Assembly (NCBI GenBank): GCA_004297235.1
Contig: SCUR01000014.1
Location: forward strand, 1 to 23,116
Reading direction: 5' to 3'
Origin: Candidatus Manganitrophaceae bacterium
Lineage (GTDB): Bacteria; Nitrospirota; Nitrospiria; SBBL01; Manganitrophaceae
Length of the DNA stretch: 23,116 nucleotides
Shown here: in pieces, positions 15,445 to 23,116 of the stretch
How the letters are laid out: the number at the start of each line of letters is the position of its first letter
Numbering within the stretch: the first letter of the stretch is position 1
The notes under the pieces: model-generated
What the model was told of the DNA's origin: nothing
What the model saw: only the letters and a program-made list of their open reading frames with translations
Databases searched by the model: none
Translations under genes and position numbers: made by a program

Positions 15445-16257
15445 ATGCTCTTTCAGAGAGAGATCTTCATCGCCGCGCTTCTTTTCCTCTTCCTTTCGGC
15501 CTGCTCGCATCGTCCTCCCGAGGGGACCGTCGCCATTCCGGCGGGTGATTTCACCATGGGAACCGATGAGGTCGATGAGGAACACTACGCAGAAGAGCAA
15601 GGGATCGTGAAGCCCTGGTTTGTGGATGAGGGGCCGGCCCACAAGATCTACCTTCCCCTTTACTATATCGATCGGACCGAAGTGACCAACGATCAATATG
15701 CCGAATTTGTCCGCGCCGCGCACCATGAGCCTCCGAGCCATTGGGAAAAGGGGGAATATCTAAAAGGGAGCGATCGTTACCCGGTGGTGATGGTCCGCTG
15801 GCAAGAGGCGCAAGACTATTGCCACTGGAAGGGGGGGCGGCTTCCCACCGAAGCGGAATGGGAGAAAGCGGCGCGGGGAACCGACGGGAGACGATACCCC
15901 TGGGGAAACGCGTTCGATCCGCTCATGGCGAATGTCGGCGGACAATCCAAAGACCTCACCCCGGCCGGCCATTATCCCGCAGGCCAGAGTCCCTACGGCG
16001 CCGTCGATATGGTCGGAAACGTCTGGGAGTGGACCGCCGATTGGTACCGGCCTTATCCTGGAAGCAAGTATCAGAGCGGGGAATATGGGAAACCGCTCAA
16101 GGTCATTCGAGGCAACTCCTGGTCGACCATCGGTCATTTTCCCCCGGAGGTCCAGAAAGAGCTGGTCAAGCACCACTCGACCGTCACGTTTCGCCTCTTC
16201 GCCCCTCCCGATTCCACCATCAACGATGTCGGCTTCCGATGTGTTCGACCCGGCTAA
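15445..16257 (+). CDS. SUMF1/formylglycine-generating-enzyme-family lipoprotein
   Basis: 270 residues. The signal peptide ends in a lipobox (FLFLSAC), lipid-modified Cys20. An FGE-sulfatase fold follows (about 28-268), with IPAGDFTMGT (31-40), YYIDRTEVTNDQYAEF, GGRLPTEAEWEKAARG, WGNAFDP, DMVGNVWEWTADWY, VIRGNSW and the terminal GFRCVRPG. The Cys pair used by true formylglycine-generating enzymes after RGGSW is absent, so sulfatase activation is unlikely. Family members otherwise include PvdO- and NirV-like proteins of mostly unknown role. ATG 15445 has no clear ribosome site, but it begins the signal peptide. It is divergent from two cytochromes c and leads a likely transcript into pyrF 22 bases downstream. 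Confidence 0.88.
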   Translation: MLFQREIFIAALLFLFLSACSHRPPEGTVAIPAGDFTMGTDEVDEEHYAEEQGIVKPWFVDEGPAHKIYLPLYYIDRTEVTNDQYAEFVRAAHHEPPSHWEKGEYLKGSDRYPVVMVRWQEAQDYCHWKGGRLPTEAEWEKAARGTDGRRYPWGNAFDPLMANVGGQSKDLTPAGHYPAGQSPYGAVDMVGNVWEWTADWYRPYPGSKYQSGEYGKPLKVIRGNSWSTIGHFPPEVQKELVKHHSTVTFRLFAPPDSTINDVGFRCVRPG

Positions 16258-16279
16258 TCCCCTATCAGAGAGAGGTCCG

Positions 16280-17002
16280 ATGACCCCGTCCGATCGTTTG
16301 ATCTTGGCCCTTGACCATGAAGATCCCAAAGAGGCGATTCATCTCGTCGATCGCCTTTCAGGACGGATCAAAACATTTAAAGTCGGCTCGGTCCTCTTTA
16401 CCCATGCAGGCCCTTCCCTCGTTCGTGAAATTCAAAAGCGCGGCGGAGCGGTCTTCCTCGATTTGAAATTTCACGATATTCCCAATACGGTTGCAGGCGC
16501 GGCCCTCCAGGCGGCCCGGCTCGGCGTTCAGATGCTCACCCTCCACACCCTGGGAGGAAGAGAAATGATGCACAAGACGGCGGAGAGCGTCCGAGAGGCG
16601 GTCCTCCGCGAGCGGATCCCCGCCCCCCTGCTCCTCGGCGTGACGGTCTTGACCAGCTTCGATCAGGCGATGCTGCAGGAGACCCTGAGCTCTCCTTCTT
16701 CTCTCGAAGAGATGGTGGTCCATCTGGCCCGGCTCGCCCATGAAGAAGGAATGGACGGCGCCGTCGCCTCACCTCGGGAACTCCCGCTGCTTCGCAAAGA
16801 TCTCCCCCGTTCCTTTCGGCTGGTAACCCCCGGCATCCGACTCTCCTCCGGGAATCACCAGGACCAACGGCGGGTCGCCGATCCGCGCCAGGCCATCGCG
16901 CAGGGGGCCGATTATATCGTGGTCGGAAGGCCGATCCTCGAATCGAAGAACCCGATCGAGACCGTCGAAGCCATTCTCCGAGAGATGGAGTCGCCCGGAT
17001 GA
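16280..17002 (+). CDS. pyrF: Orotidine-5'-phosphate decarboxylase
   Basis: Final step of UMP synthesis. The 240-residue protein has LALDH (9-13), FKVGSVLF with Lys34, the catalytic DLKFHDIPNTV (61-71; Asp61, Lys63, Asp66), LLGVTVLTS, VTPGIR and GADYIVVGRPI near the phosphate site. ATG 16280 follows GAGAGAGG with four-base spacing; the same frame is open far upstream, but that part is antisense-like overlap with the lipoprotein gene. The stop overlaps the pabB ATG by four bases (ATGA). Confidence 0.97.
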   Translation: MTPSDRLILALDHEDPKEAIHLVDRLSGRIKTFKVGSVLFTHAGPSLVREIQKRGGAVFLDLKFHDIPNTVAGAALQAARLGVQMLTLHTLGGREMMHKTAESVREAVLRERIPAPLLLGVTVLTSFDQAMLQETLSSPSSLEEMVVHLARLAHEEGMDGAVASPRELPLLRKDLPRSFRLVTPGIRLSSGNHQDQRRVADPRQAIAQGADYIVVGRPILESKNPIETVEAILREMESPG

Positions 17003-18498
17003 TTTCCATGCGGGAGTCGCGATCGGACGCGCTCTCTTCGGGCCGTCCCGGCAAGCGCCTGCTCATTGAAACGCTCCCCGCGAAGGGAGAGGGAGCAATG
17101 GCGCTTTTCGAGCGCTGTCGATGGAAAGGGCCGGCGATCCTCTTCGAGGGAATGCCGGGAGGGTGGTTCGATGGGCGTTTTACACTCTTGGCGGGAGATC
17201 CGTTTGCTCAATTCCAGAGCAAAGGGCAGACCAGCCGATTCGATGATTTCGGAGAAGGGGAGCGCGCTTCTCTTCTCCGGCCGGGAAATCCGCTGACGCA
17301 CCTTCAGGAATGGCTTGATCGCTTCCAATCCCCTCCGCTGGAAGGATTGCTTTCGGACATCCCGTTCCTGCAGGGAGGGGCGGCCGGTTTTTTCAGCTAT
17401 GATCTGGTTCGTCAGTGGGAGCGAATTCCCCCGCCGTCGATCCAGAATCCGGCCCTTCCGGATATGCTGCTCCTCTTCTTCAATTTGTTTATCCTCCTCG
17501 ATCATCAAAGAGAAGAGCTCCTTCTGATCTACAATCCGCTTCCCGAAATCGAACTCGGAAGATCGGAAGAAGCGGCCCGCAGAGAAGGGGCCGAGAAAAT
17601 CGCCGCGCTGCGGGCAAAGCTGATCGGCGCGCTTCCCCCCGCTCAGGAGCGGCAACCCCTCTCCCCGGCCATCGAGGCCGGTCTATCGCAGGAGGCGTAT
17701 ATTGAGAGGGTCCGCCGCGCGAAAGAGTACATCGCCGCCGGGGATATCTTCCAGGCGAACCTCTCCCATCGCTTCCGGATCGCCTCCTCCTCTCTTTCCT
17801 TCTCTGCGCTTTACCGACGGCTCCGCGAAATCAATCCCTCTCCGTTCGCCGCCTACCTCGACCTGGGCGGGGTTCAGATTGCGAGCGGCTCGCCGGAACG
17901 GCTCGTGCAGGTAAAACCATCGAGGGGCAAGCGGCTGGTCTCGACAAGGCCGATTGCAGGGACCCGTCCGCGGGGAGAAAATGAAGCGGAAGATGAGCGG
18001 ATGATCCGCGCGCTCTACAAAAGCGAGAAGGAGCGGGCGGAGCATCTGATGCTCGTCGATCTGGAACGGAACGACTTGGGAAAGGTCTGCCGATATGGCT
18101 CGATCCAGGTGGACGAATTGATGTCGCTTGAAAAGTACTCGCACGTCTTTCACCTGGTCTCGAACATCCATGGAGAGCTGCGGCCGGAAGCGGCGCTCAC
18201 GGAGGTCTTCCAGGCCCTCTTCCCGGGAGGGACCATCACCGGCGTTCCTAAAATCCGCTGCATGGAGATCCTCTCCGAGTTAGAGGATCGCGCGCGAGGG
18301 ATCTACACCGGCGCCCTCGGTTATATCGGCTTCACCGGAGAGATGGATCTGAACATCGCCATCCGGACCTGGGTCCGGCAGGGAGCGGAGATGACCTTTC
18401 AAGTAGGGGCCGGCATCGTCGCCGATTCCGATCCGGAAAAAGAATACCGGGAGACCCTTCAAAAAGCGGCGGCGCTGCTCAAAGCGCTGGAAATATAA
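16999..18498 (+). CDS. pabB: Aminodeoxychorismate synthase component I (TrpE/PabB family)
   Basis: Chorismate-binding enzyme of 499 residues. It has the C-terminal catalytic domain signatures GSPERLVQV, PIAGTRPRG (318-326), HLMLVDLERNDLGKV, KYSHVFHLVS, FPGGTITGVPKIRCMEI and YTGALGYIG. It carries the PIAGT motif (Ala320), as in TrpE, and not the TIKGT Lys of E. coli PabB, so anthranilate synthase is the alternative. I favour PabB because the next gene is a PabC-type lyase and no trp genes are nearby. The glutaminase subunit (PabA/TrpG) is not in the window. It overlaps pyrF by four bases. Confidence 0.85.
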   Translation: MISMRESRSDALSSGRPGKRLLIETLPAKGEGAMALFERCRWKGPAILFEGMPGGWFDGRFTLLAGDPFAQFQSKGQTSRFDDFGEGERASLLRPGNPLTHLQEWLDRFQSPPLEGLLSDIPFLQGGAAGFFSYDLVRQWERIPPPSIQNPALPDMLLLFFNLFILLDHQREELLLIYNPLPEIELGRSEEAARREGAEKIAALRAKLIGALPPAQERQPLSPAIEAGLSQEAYIERVRRAKEYIAAGDIFQANLSHRFRIASSSLSFSALYRRLREINPSPFAAYLDLGGVQIASGSPERLVQVKPSRGKRLVSTRPIAGTRPRGENEAEDERMIRALYKSEKERAEHLMLVDLERNDLGKVCRYGSIQVDELMSLEKYSHVFHLVSNIHGELRPEAALTEVFQALFPGGTITGVPKIRCMEILSELEDRARGIYTGALGYIGFTGEMDLNIAIRTWVRQGAEMTFQVGAGIVADSDPEKEYRETLQKAAALLKALEI

Positions 18499-18501
18499 AA
18501 C

Positions 18502-18590
18502 GTGGGGCGTAAGGCGTGAGGGGTCCAAGGTCTAGAAGCTGCAAATCTTTTGACCTTACCCCTTACGCCTCACCCCTCACGCCTCACGGC
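18502..18590. repeat. Heptameric GTGAGGC-type repeats in inverted orientation
   Basis: The right side is five consecutive heptamers, TTACCCC TTACGCC TCACCCC TCACGCC TCACGGC (18556-18590). The left side (18502-18522) holds the complementary type, GTGGGGC GTAAGGC GTGAGGG. A perfect 12-bp inverted repeat, GGCGTGAGGGGT (18513-18524) with ACCCCTCACGCC (18572-18583), and an inner AAGGTC/GACCTT pair allow a long hairpin. It fills the whole pabB-pabC gap and looks like a REP-type intergenic element, not a terminator (no T run). Confidence 0.75.
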
Positions 18591-18597
18591 CTTTAAA

Positions 18598-19449
18598 ATG
18601 TGGATTTACCTCCAAGATCGTTTCGTTCCCAAAGAAGCGGCGAAGGTTTCCGTCTTCGATCACGGCTTTTTATATGGAGACGGTCTCTTCGAGACCCTTC
18701 GGGCCTATGATGGGGTGATCTTCCGTCTCCGCCGACATCTGGAAAGATTGGCCCAATCGGCCCGCCGGCTGGAACTGTCCCTTCCTCCCCTGCCCGAGCT
18801 TGAAACCATTCTCTACGATACCCTGAACCGGAATGCGCTTCGGGATGCCCTCCTCCGCCTCACCCTCACCCGGGGAGAAGGCGAGACCGGGCTCGACCCC
18901 GCCCTTTGCGCAAAACCGACCCTGGTCGTCACGGCACGGCCGTTCACCGGCTACCCCCCCGGCGATTATTTGAAGGGGATCTCCGCCGCCATCGTTCAGG
19001 TTCGACGGTGCGCCCCGGCAACCCTTGATCCGGCGATGAAATCGACCAGCTTTTTGAATAACATCATCGCCAAACTGGAGGCGAAGAAGCAGGGGGCATT
19101 CGAGGGGCTCTTTCTGAATATGGAAGGGTATCTTTGCGAGGGAACGATCAGCAATCTCTTTTGGGTTCGAGGAGGGAAACTCGAGACCCCTTCACCGGAA
19201 GCCGGCCTCTTGGAGGGGATCACGCGAGAAGTCGTGATCGCTCTGGCGCGAAAGAAAGGCCTCTCTGTCGAAGAGGGATTCTATAAACCGGATATGCTGA
19301 TGGAAGCGGAGGAGGCTTTCCTCACGAACAGCGGCTTTGAATTGATGCCGCTGACTCGGGTGAATGGAGAATCGATCGGCCGGGATCATCCGGGGCCGAT
19401 CACCGGCCGGCTTCACGAGGCATTCAAAGAGGCCGTTAAAGAACGGTAA
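18598..19449 (+). CDS. pabC: PLP-dependent aminodeoxychorismate lyase / class IV aminotransferase
   Basis: 283 residues, fold-type IV PLP enzyme. Signatures are VFDHGFLYGDGLFETLR (19-35), the PLP Lys148 (DPAMKSTSFLNN), EGTISNLFWV (181-190), GLLEGITREVV and the terminal EAFLTNSGFELMPL. Position after pabB argues for conversion of aminodeoxychorismate to p-aminobenzoate for folate. Branched-chain or D-amino-acid aminotransferase activity is the alternative, since the family is hard to separate by sequence. ATG 18598 starts the conserved domain, but its ribosome site is poor and it lies directly after the heptamer repeat. The upstream frame merely translates the repeat. The end overlaps the convergent kinase gene by 37 bases. 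Confidence 0.87.
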   Translation: MWIYLQDRFVPKEAAKVSVFDHGFLYGDGLFETLRAYDGVIFRLRRHLERLAQSARRLELSLPPLPELETILYDTLNRNALRDALLRLTLTRGEGETGLDPALCAKPTLVVTARPFTGYPPGDYLKGISAAIVQVRRCAPATLDPAMKSTSFLNNIIAKLEAKKQGAFEGLFLNMEGYLCEGTISNLFWVRGGKLETPSPEAGLLEGITREVVIALARKKGLSVEEGFYKPDMLMEAEEAFLTNSGFELMPLTRVNGESIGRDHPGPITGRLHEAFKEAVKER

Positions 19450-21626
19450 ACGGCCTCCCTTAATGAGGTCATGCTAAATGGGTTGAGGAGGATTCCGAGT
19501 TTTTTCTCTTCCATCAGGCGACGTGTTTCCGGATCGACCTTCTCATCGACCAAAAAAAGAATCTTCTCCCCCATGGCGGGATGCTCCTTCAAAACCAGAT
19601 CATGGAACTCAAGCCCCGGCAGATCGGGAATCGCGATGTCGATGAGAACCAGGTCGTAACGCTGCAGCCGAAGGCGCTCCAGAGCGGATTTCCCATTCTC
19701 CACCCCCTCCACCTGAAAACCTTCCGACCGAAGGATGAAGGCGCACATTTCCCGGCTGGCGATGCAATCATTCACTACCAGAATTTTCTTTCCCAGATGC
19801 GATAGAGACGGATGGGCGTCGGCTCCCTTCTCCCTCCGATGTTCATTTAAGGGAAAAGTGACGATAAAGGTCACCCCTTCTCCAAAGAGATTCTCGATTA
19901 AAATCTCGCCGCCGTGCTCCTTGACGATCCCATAAGAGATGGAGAGCCCCAAGCCGGTTCCGACGCCGACCTCTTTCGTCGTAAAAAAGGGCTCAAATAC
20001 TTTCGGCAGCACATCGGGGAGAATGCCCGGGCCGGTATCGTGAAAAGAGACGGAAACGATGCCGTTCTTCACCTCGCTGGTGATCGTTAACTGAAGAAGC
20101 CCGGCGCTCAGTTTTTTTCTTTCGAGAAGCGCCTGGTGGGCATTGTGGATGATGTTGAAGAAGACCTGCTGCATCTGGTGCGGATCGATCCAAGCGGGCG
20201 GGATCGAATCCGAAAAATGTTCGATGATTTCGACGCCATCCGTTTCGAGCTGATAGCGCTTCAACTCCAGCGCCTTCCTCACGATATCGTTCACGCTGGT
20301 ATAGCTCTTCTCGGCGGGATGGCGGCGGGCAAAGGTGAGGAGGTTGCGGATGATCTCGGAGCAGCTCATCGCTTCGCTGAAGATCTTCTCCAAGAACTCG
20401 CGGTCGCGCGGATTCTCCGTGGTCTCGAGTAAAAGCTGGGTAAAACCGACCACGCTCGTCAGCGGGTTATTGATCTCATGGGCCACCCCGGAGACCAGCT
20501 CCCCGATGGCGGAGAGCTTTTCCGTCTGAATCAATTGTCCCTGGAGGCGCCTCAACTCGATCATCTTCTGCTCCAGGTCTTGATAGAGCTTGGCGCTGTC
20601 GATGGCGATGGCGACCTGGGAGGCGATGGTCGTCAGGAAATCGAGCCGCTCCTGATGAATCTGTCCCGACTCCACCGATGGGGGAGAAAAAAGACCGATC
20701 ACCCCGATAACCTTTCCCTTCGCAATCAGGGGAATTCCGATCAGGGAAGTAATTCCGGAGCGTTCCGCTTCATCCCGGTAGACGAGGCGCCGATCCTTCT
20801 GAAGATCGGGAACGAAGGTCGGCCTTCCCTTTTGAAAGACCTCCCCGAGAACCCCCTGCCCCGGCCGGAGAACCAATGACTTCAGGGCGACTTGGTCCGA
20901 AAAACCCCTCGCCGCAACCACCTCCAAAATCTGCTGCGCCGGGTTATAAAGCATGATCCAGACCGCTTCGGATTGGGTGATCTCAGCGACATGATTGAGA
21001 ATGATTTTGACGACCGTATCGATCGCCAATGCGGAGGTCGTCGCCTGGCTCAATTGGAAAAGAGCCAACGCTTCTTTTTCCCTCCTCAGGTGGGCCTTCT
21101 GAAGCTGAATCCGCTCCAGGGCGAGGCCGATCTGCACACCGACCGCTTTCAGCCACTTTTTCTCCCGCGCGGCAAAACGCACCGGCCGGTCCGACCAAAA
21201 TGAAAAAACCCCGATGACCCTCTCCGAAGACAAGAGCGGAACAGAGCCGCAGAGGACCGCACCGTCCCTCCGCAGCGGGGCCGTCTCCGGTCCGGCCGGA
21301 GCGTCACGAGGGTCTTCCGGAAAGAAGACCTCTCCGGTTTTAGCGACCGCTCCGATCTCTCCCACGCCGACATCGATCCCTTTTTCTTTTAGACTGGAAA
21401 GCGCCTCGGGGAGCGCGACGGAAGCGGCCCACTTGAGCGCTTCGCGTTTCGGATCGGCCAGAAAGAGCGCGCCTCCTGTAAGAGAAGGAAACTGCTCTTG
21501 TACTTTCGTGAAGGCCCTCGCGAAGAGATCATCCATCTCCCCCCCCTGTGTCATTAACACGGAGAGTTCGTTGAGCGCATCGAGATCTTCCATCGGAGAG
21601 GGCGGTCCTTCTTTTTGTCGGTTCAT
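19413..21626 (-). CDS. GAF-GAF hybrid histidine kinase with degenerate C-terminal receiver
   Basis: 737 residues, no membrane segment. Two GAF modules (about 20-175 and 195-345), a coiled helix, HisKA with His383 (VAHEINNPLT), HATPase_c (about 480-593) with Asn495, DTGPG and GTGLGLSISYGIV, then a receiver (about 613-735). The receiver keeps acceptor Asp663 (YDLVLIDIAIP), but has Asn619-Asp620 for the acidic pair, Val693 at the Thr/Ser position and Asn715 where Lys is invariant (LLNPF). ATG 21626 is preferred, with GTAGG upstream, over an in-frame GTG at 21662 with no ribosome site. It is monocistronic from a promoter at 21781-21810. No partner regulator is adjacent. Confidence 0.93.
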   Translation of the reverse strand: MNRQKEGPPSPMEDLDALNELSVLMTQGGEMDDLFARAFTKVQEQFPSLTGGALFLADPKREALKWAASVALPEALSSLKEKGIDVGVGEIGAVAKTGEVFFPEDPRDAPAGPETAPLRRDGAVLCGSVPLLSSERVIGVFSFWSDRPVRFAAREKKWLKAVGVQIGLALERIQLQKAHLRREKEALALFQLSQATTSALAIDTVVKIILNHVAEITQSEAVWIMLYNPAQQILEVVAARGFSDQVALKSLVLRPGQGVLGEVFQKGRPTFVPDLQKDRRLVYRDEAERSGITSLIGIPLIAKGKVIGVIGLFSPPSVESGQIHQERLDFLTTIASQVAIAIDSAKLYQDLEQKMIELRRLQGQLIQTEKLSAIGELVSGVAHEINNPLTSVVGFTQLLLETTENPRDREFLEKIFSEAMSCSEIIRNLLTFARRHPAEKSYTSVNDIVRKALELKRYQLETDGVEIIEHFSDSIPPAWIDPHQMQQVFFNIIHNAHQALLERKKLSAGLLQLTITSEVKNGIVSVSFHDTGPGILPDVLPKVFEPFFTTKEVGVGTGLGLSISYGIVKEHGGEILIENLFGEGVTFIVTFPLNEHRREKGADAHPSLSHLGKKILVVNDCIASREMCAFILRSEGFQVEGVENGKSALERLRLQRYDLVLIDIAIPDLPGLEFHDLVLKEHPAMGEKILFLVDEKVDPETRRLMEEKKLGILLNPFSMTSLREAVYRSLTASLNAS
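19429..19457. terminator. Hairpin at the pabC/kinase convergence
   Basis: GAGGCCGTT (19429-19437), an 11-base loop, AACGGCCTC (19449-19457): a perfect 9-bp dyad spanning the pabC stop, with the left arm followed by only three T on the minus side. It could slow both converging transcripts; there is no strong T run on either strand. Confidence 0.35.
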
Positions 21627-21780
21627 ACGAAGCCTACCCAAAAAGGAAGAAGAAAACTCCACGAGGGAGAAATAGATGAGGCGATGAAAGAAAGGACGGG
21701 AATAAAGGAGAAGATGAGAGCCGCTGGAAAGGGGTCATTTCTTCTGTTGTTCTGCAGACGAGGGTCCCTCATGATCCAGC

Positions 21781-21810
21781 TTTATAAGGGAATTCCCTCC
21801 TATTTGTCAA
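21781..21810 (-). promoter_or_regulatory. Promoter with central palindrome for the hybrid kinase
   Basis: Minus strand: TTGACA (21810-21805), an 18-base spacer, TATAAA (21786-21781). The -35 lies inside the last codons of the upstream CBS gene. The spacer holds the perfect 12-bp palindrome AGGGAATTCCCT (21787-21798). The leader is about 150 nt. Confidence 0.7.
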
Positions 21811-23116
21811 TCGATACTTTATGGGGAACGTTACTTCGCGGGGGCCCCAACGGACCCGCGTTTTGAGGTTGGCTCACGGGGGGCTTTTTTTCGACTTTCA
21901 CCTTGGCGATCCGGCGGCCATCCATATCGACGATGGTGAATTTGTAATCGGCATACCGGATAATTTCACCCCCCTTCGGCATATTCTGAAGCTGAGAGAG
22001 GACGAAGCCCCCGAGGGTTTCATAATTGGCCGATTCAGGGATGGGAAGCCCATAATCGGCGCTGAGATCTCTGACCGAGAGAGACGCATCGATCACCCAG
22101 GAGCCGTCCTTCAGGCGCTCCACAGGGCGGTCTTCAATGTCGTATTCATCCTGGATCTCACCGACGATCTCTTCCACCAGATCTTCCATCGTCACCAAAC
22201 CTTCAACGCTTCCATATTCATTGATGACGACGGCCATTTGGATTCTTCGCCGTTGAAGTTCTTTCAAAAGATGGCTGACCTGCATCGTCTCGGGGACAAA
22301 ATAAGCGGGATGGAGAAGATCCTTTAAATTAACCACCTTTTCCTGGATCAAGGCCGACATGAGATCCTTGAAATAAAGAATTCCCGTGATGTCATTGATG
22401 TTCGTTCGATAGACCGGATATCTTGAAAACTTGTTCTCGGTCACATACTTGAGCATTTCTTGAAAGGGGGTGTCGATTTGGACGGCATGAATCTTAGGCC
22501 GTGGAACCATAACCTCTTTCACGGAAATATCATTAAATTCAAAAACGCTGTGGATCAGTTCCTGTTCCGTTTGATCGAAGACCCCTTTTTCTCTCCCCTC
22601 TTTTAAGAGATACTTAATTTCTTCTTCTGAAATGAACGTCCCCGGAATGACTTTCCCTCCGATCGGCTTCAAAAAAACACGCACCGACGTCGTCAATACC
22701 CTCACAAAAGGGCCTAGGACCCGAGCGAATAAATCAAGCGGTTTGGCGAGGGCCAGCGCGATCTGCTCAGGATATTTCAAGCTCAGCGATTTTGGCACTA
22801 ATTCACCTAAAACCAAGGTAACGTAGGAGAGAACAAAAACAACGACGGAGATCGAGAGCACCTCGCTAAATCGATTGAAGAGGGGGATCTTCTCGAAGAG
22901 AGGGCGAATCGTTTCGATTGCGAAAATACCGCTCACCGCCGCCGCGGCGGAGCCGACCAGCGTCACGCCGATTTGGACGGTGGCCAAAAACCGTTCCGGC
23001 TCACTCTGAAGCTGATAGAGAATCGCCGCCCGGTGGTTTCCTTTTTCGGAAAGGCTCTTGATGTTGCTCTTTCGAGCGGTGATGACCGAGATTTCGGCCG
23101 CAGAAAAAAAGGCATT
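21800..23116 (-). CDS. CorC/HlyC (UPF0053, CNNM-type) CBS-domain membrane protein, N-terminus beyond window
   Basis: 438 codons are visible, entering from the right edge in frame. A DUF21/CNNM membrane domain covers about the first 150 residues, starting NAFFSAAEISVITARKS and including VLGELVPKSLSLKYPE. A CBS pair follows (about 180-300; VKEVMVPRPKIHAV, INEYGSVEGLVTMEDLVEEIVGEI), then the CorC_HlyC transporter-associated domain (about 320-400; YETLGGFVLSQL), and a Pro-rich tail. The family is linked to Mg2+/Co2+ homeostasis; the old haemolysin label is not functional evidence. A TTG at 22987 is an internal codon, not the start. The stop (TAG at 21800) lies within the promoter of the downstream kinase. 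Confidence 0.92.
   Translation of the reverse strand, partial: NAFFSAAEISVITARKSNIKSLSEKGNHRAAILYQLQSEPERFLATVQIGVTLVGSAAAAVSGIFAIETIRPLFEKIPLFNRFSEVLSISVVVFVLSYVTLVLGELVPKSLSLKYPEQIALALAKPLDLFARVLGPFVRVLTTSVRVFLKPIGGKVIPGTFISEEEIKYLLKEGREKGVFDQTEQELIHSVFEFNDISVKEVMVPRPKIHAVQIDTPFQEMLKYVTENKFSRYPVYRTNINDITGILYFKDLMSALIQEKVVNLKDLLHPAYFVPETMQVSHLLKELQRRRIQMAVVINEYGSVEGLVTMEDLVEEIVGEIQDEYDIEDRPVERLKDGSWVIDASLSVRDLSADYGLPIPESANYETLGGFVLSQLQNMPKGGEIIRYADYKFTIVDMDGRRIAKVKVEKKPPVSQPQNAGPLGPPRSNVPHKVSIDK

Noticed and set aside
15932..16279. N-terminal extension of pyrF
   Set aside because: The extra frame overlaps the FGE-like gene in another phase; the good ribosome site and the family length fix the start at 16280.
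1..23116. Mobile elements, CRISPR arrays, tRNA or rRNA genes, toxin-antitoxin or defence genes
   Set aside because: None was seen by reading: no transposase, integrase, regularly spaced repeats or cloverleaf-like segments. The only repeat family is the heptamer array at 18502-18590.

Overview
The window reads as a dense piece of chromosome (about 57% GC by impression) from a Gram-negative-type bacterium. It encodes a periplasmic or outer-membrane lipoprotein pathway (Lnt), two exported c-type cytochromes and many soluble GAF/PAS sensor kinases. The gene mix (tgt-argS, DUF3105, paired small cytochromes c, NarL-type kinases, HD-GYP regulator) would fit a Nitrospirota-like lineage, but this is inference: no rRNA or other marker is present. 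I see no insertion sequence, phage gene, CRISPR array, tRNA or rRNA.

Layout. 1-2705 (minus): a promoter, a short leader, argS and then tgt, which runs off the left edge. 2753-4786 (minus): a CPA2-type cation/proton antiporter with a C-terminal RCK_C domain. 4787-4966: divergent promoter region. 4967-8242 (plus): DUF3105 exported protein, lnt and prfB, the last with a programmed +1 frameshift. 8196-13996 (minus): a signalling block made of a receiver-only protein, an HTH-only LuxR protein, a full NarL-type regulator coupled by a GTGA overlap to a large GAF/PAS/GAF/GAF histidine kinase, and a separately promoted receiver-HD-GYP protein. 14226-15172 (minus): tandem monohaem cytochromes c with a textbook terminator. 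15445-19449 (plus): FGE/SUMF1-family lipoprotein, pyrF, pabB and pabC, probably one transcript. 19413-21626 (minus): GAF-GAF hybrid histidine kinase with a degenerate receiver. 21800-23116 (minus): CorC/HlyC-family CBS protein cut by the right edge.

How it works together. Housekeeping genes (translation, tRNA modification, pyrimidine, folate, lipoprotein maturation) are interleaved with phosphorelay genes. The HK883-NarL pair is a self-contained two-component system. The HTH-only protein has nearly the same helix-turn-helix as that NarL regulator and could share or compete for its sites. The cytochromes and the FGE-like lipoprotein are divergently transcribed from two consensus promoters whose -35 boxes form the arms of a perfect 10-bp inverted repeat, so they are probably co-controlled. 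No wholly new system is obvious. The best leads are this divergent redox module, the split NarL regulator, the degenerate receiver, and several palindromes sitting inside promoters.
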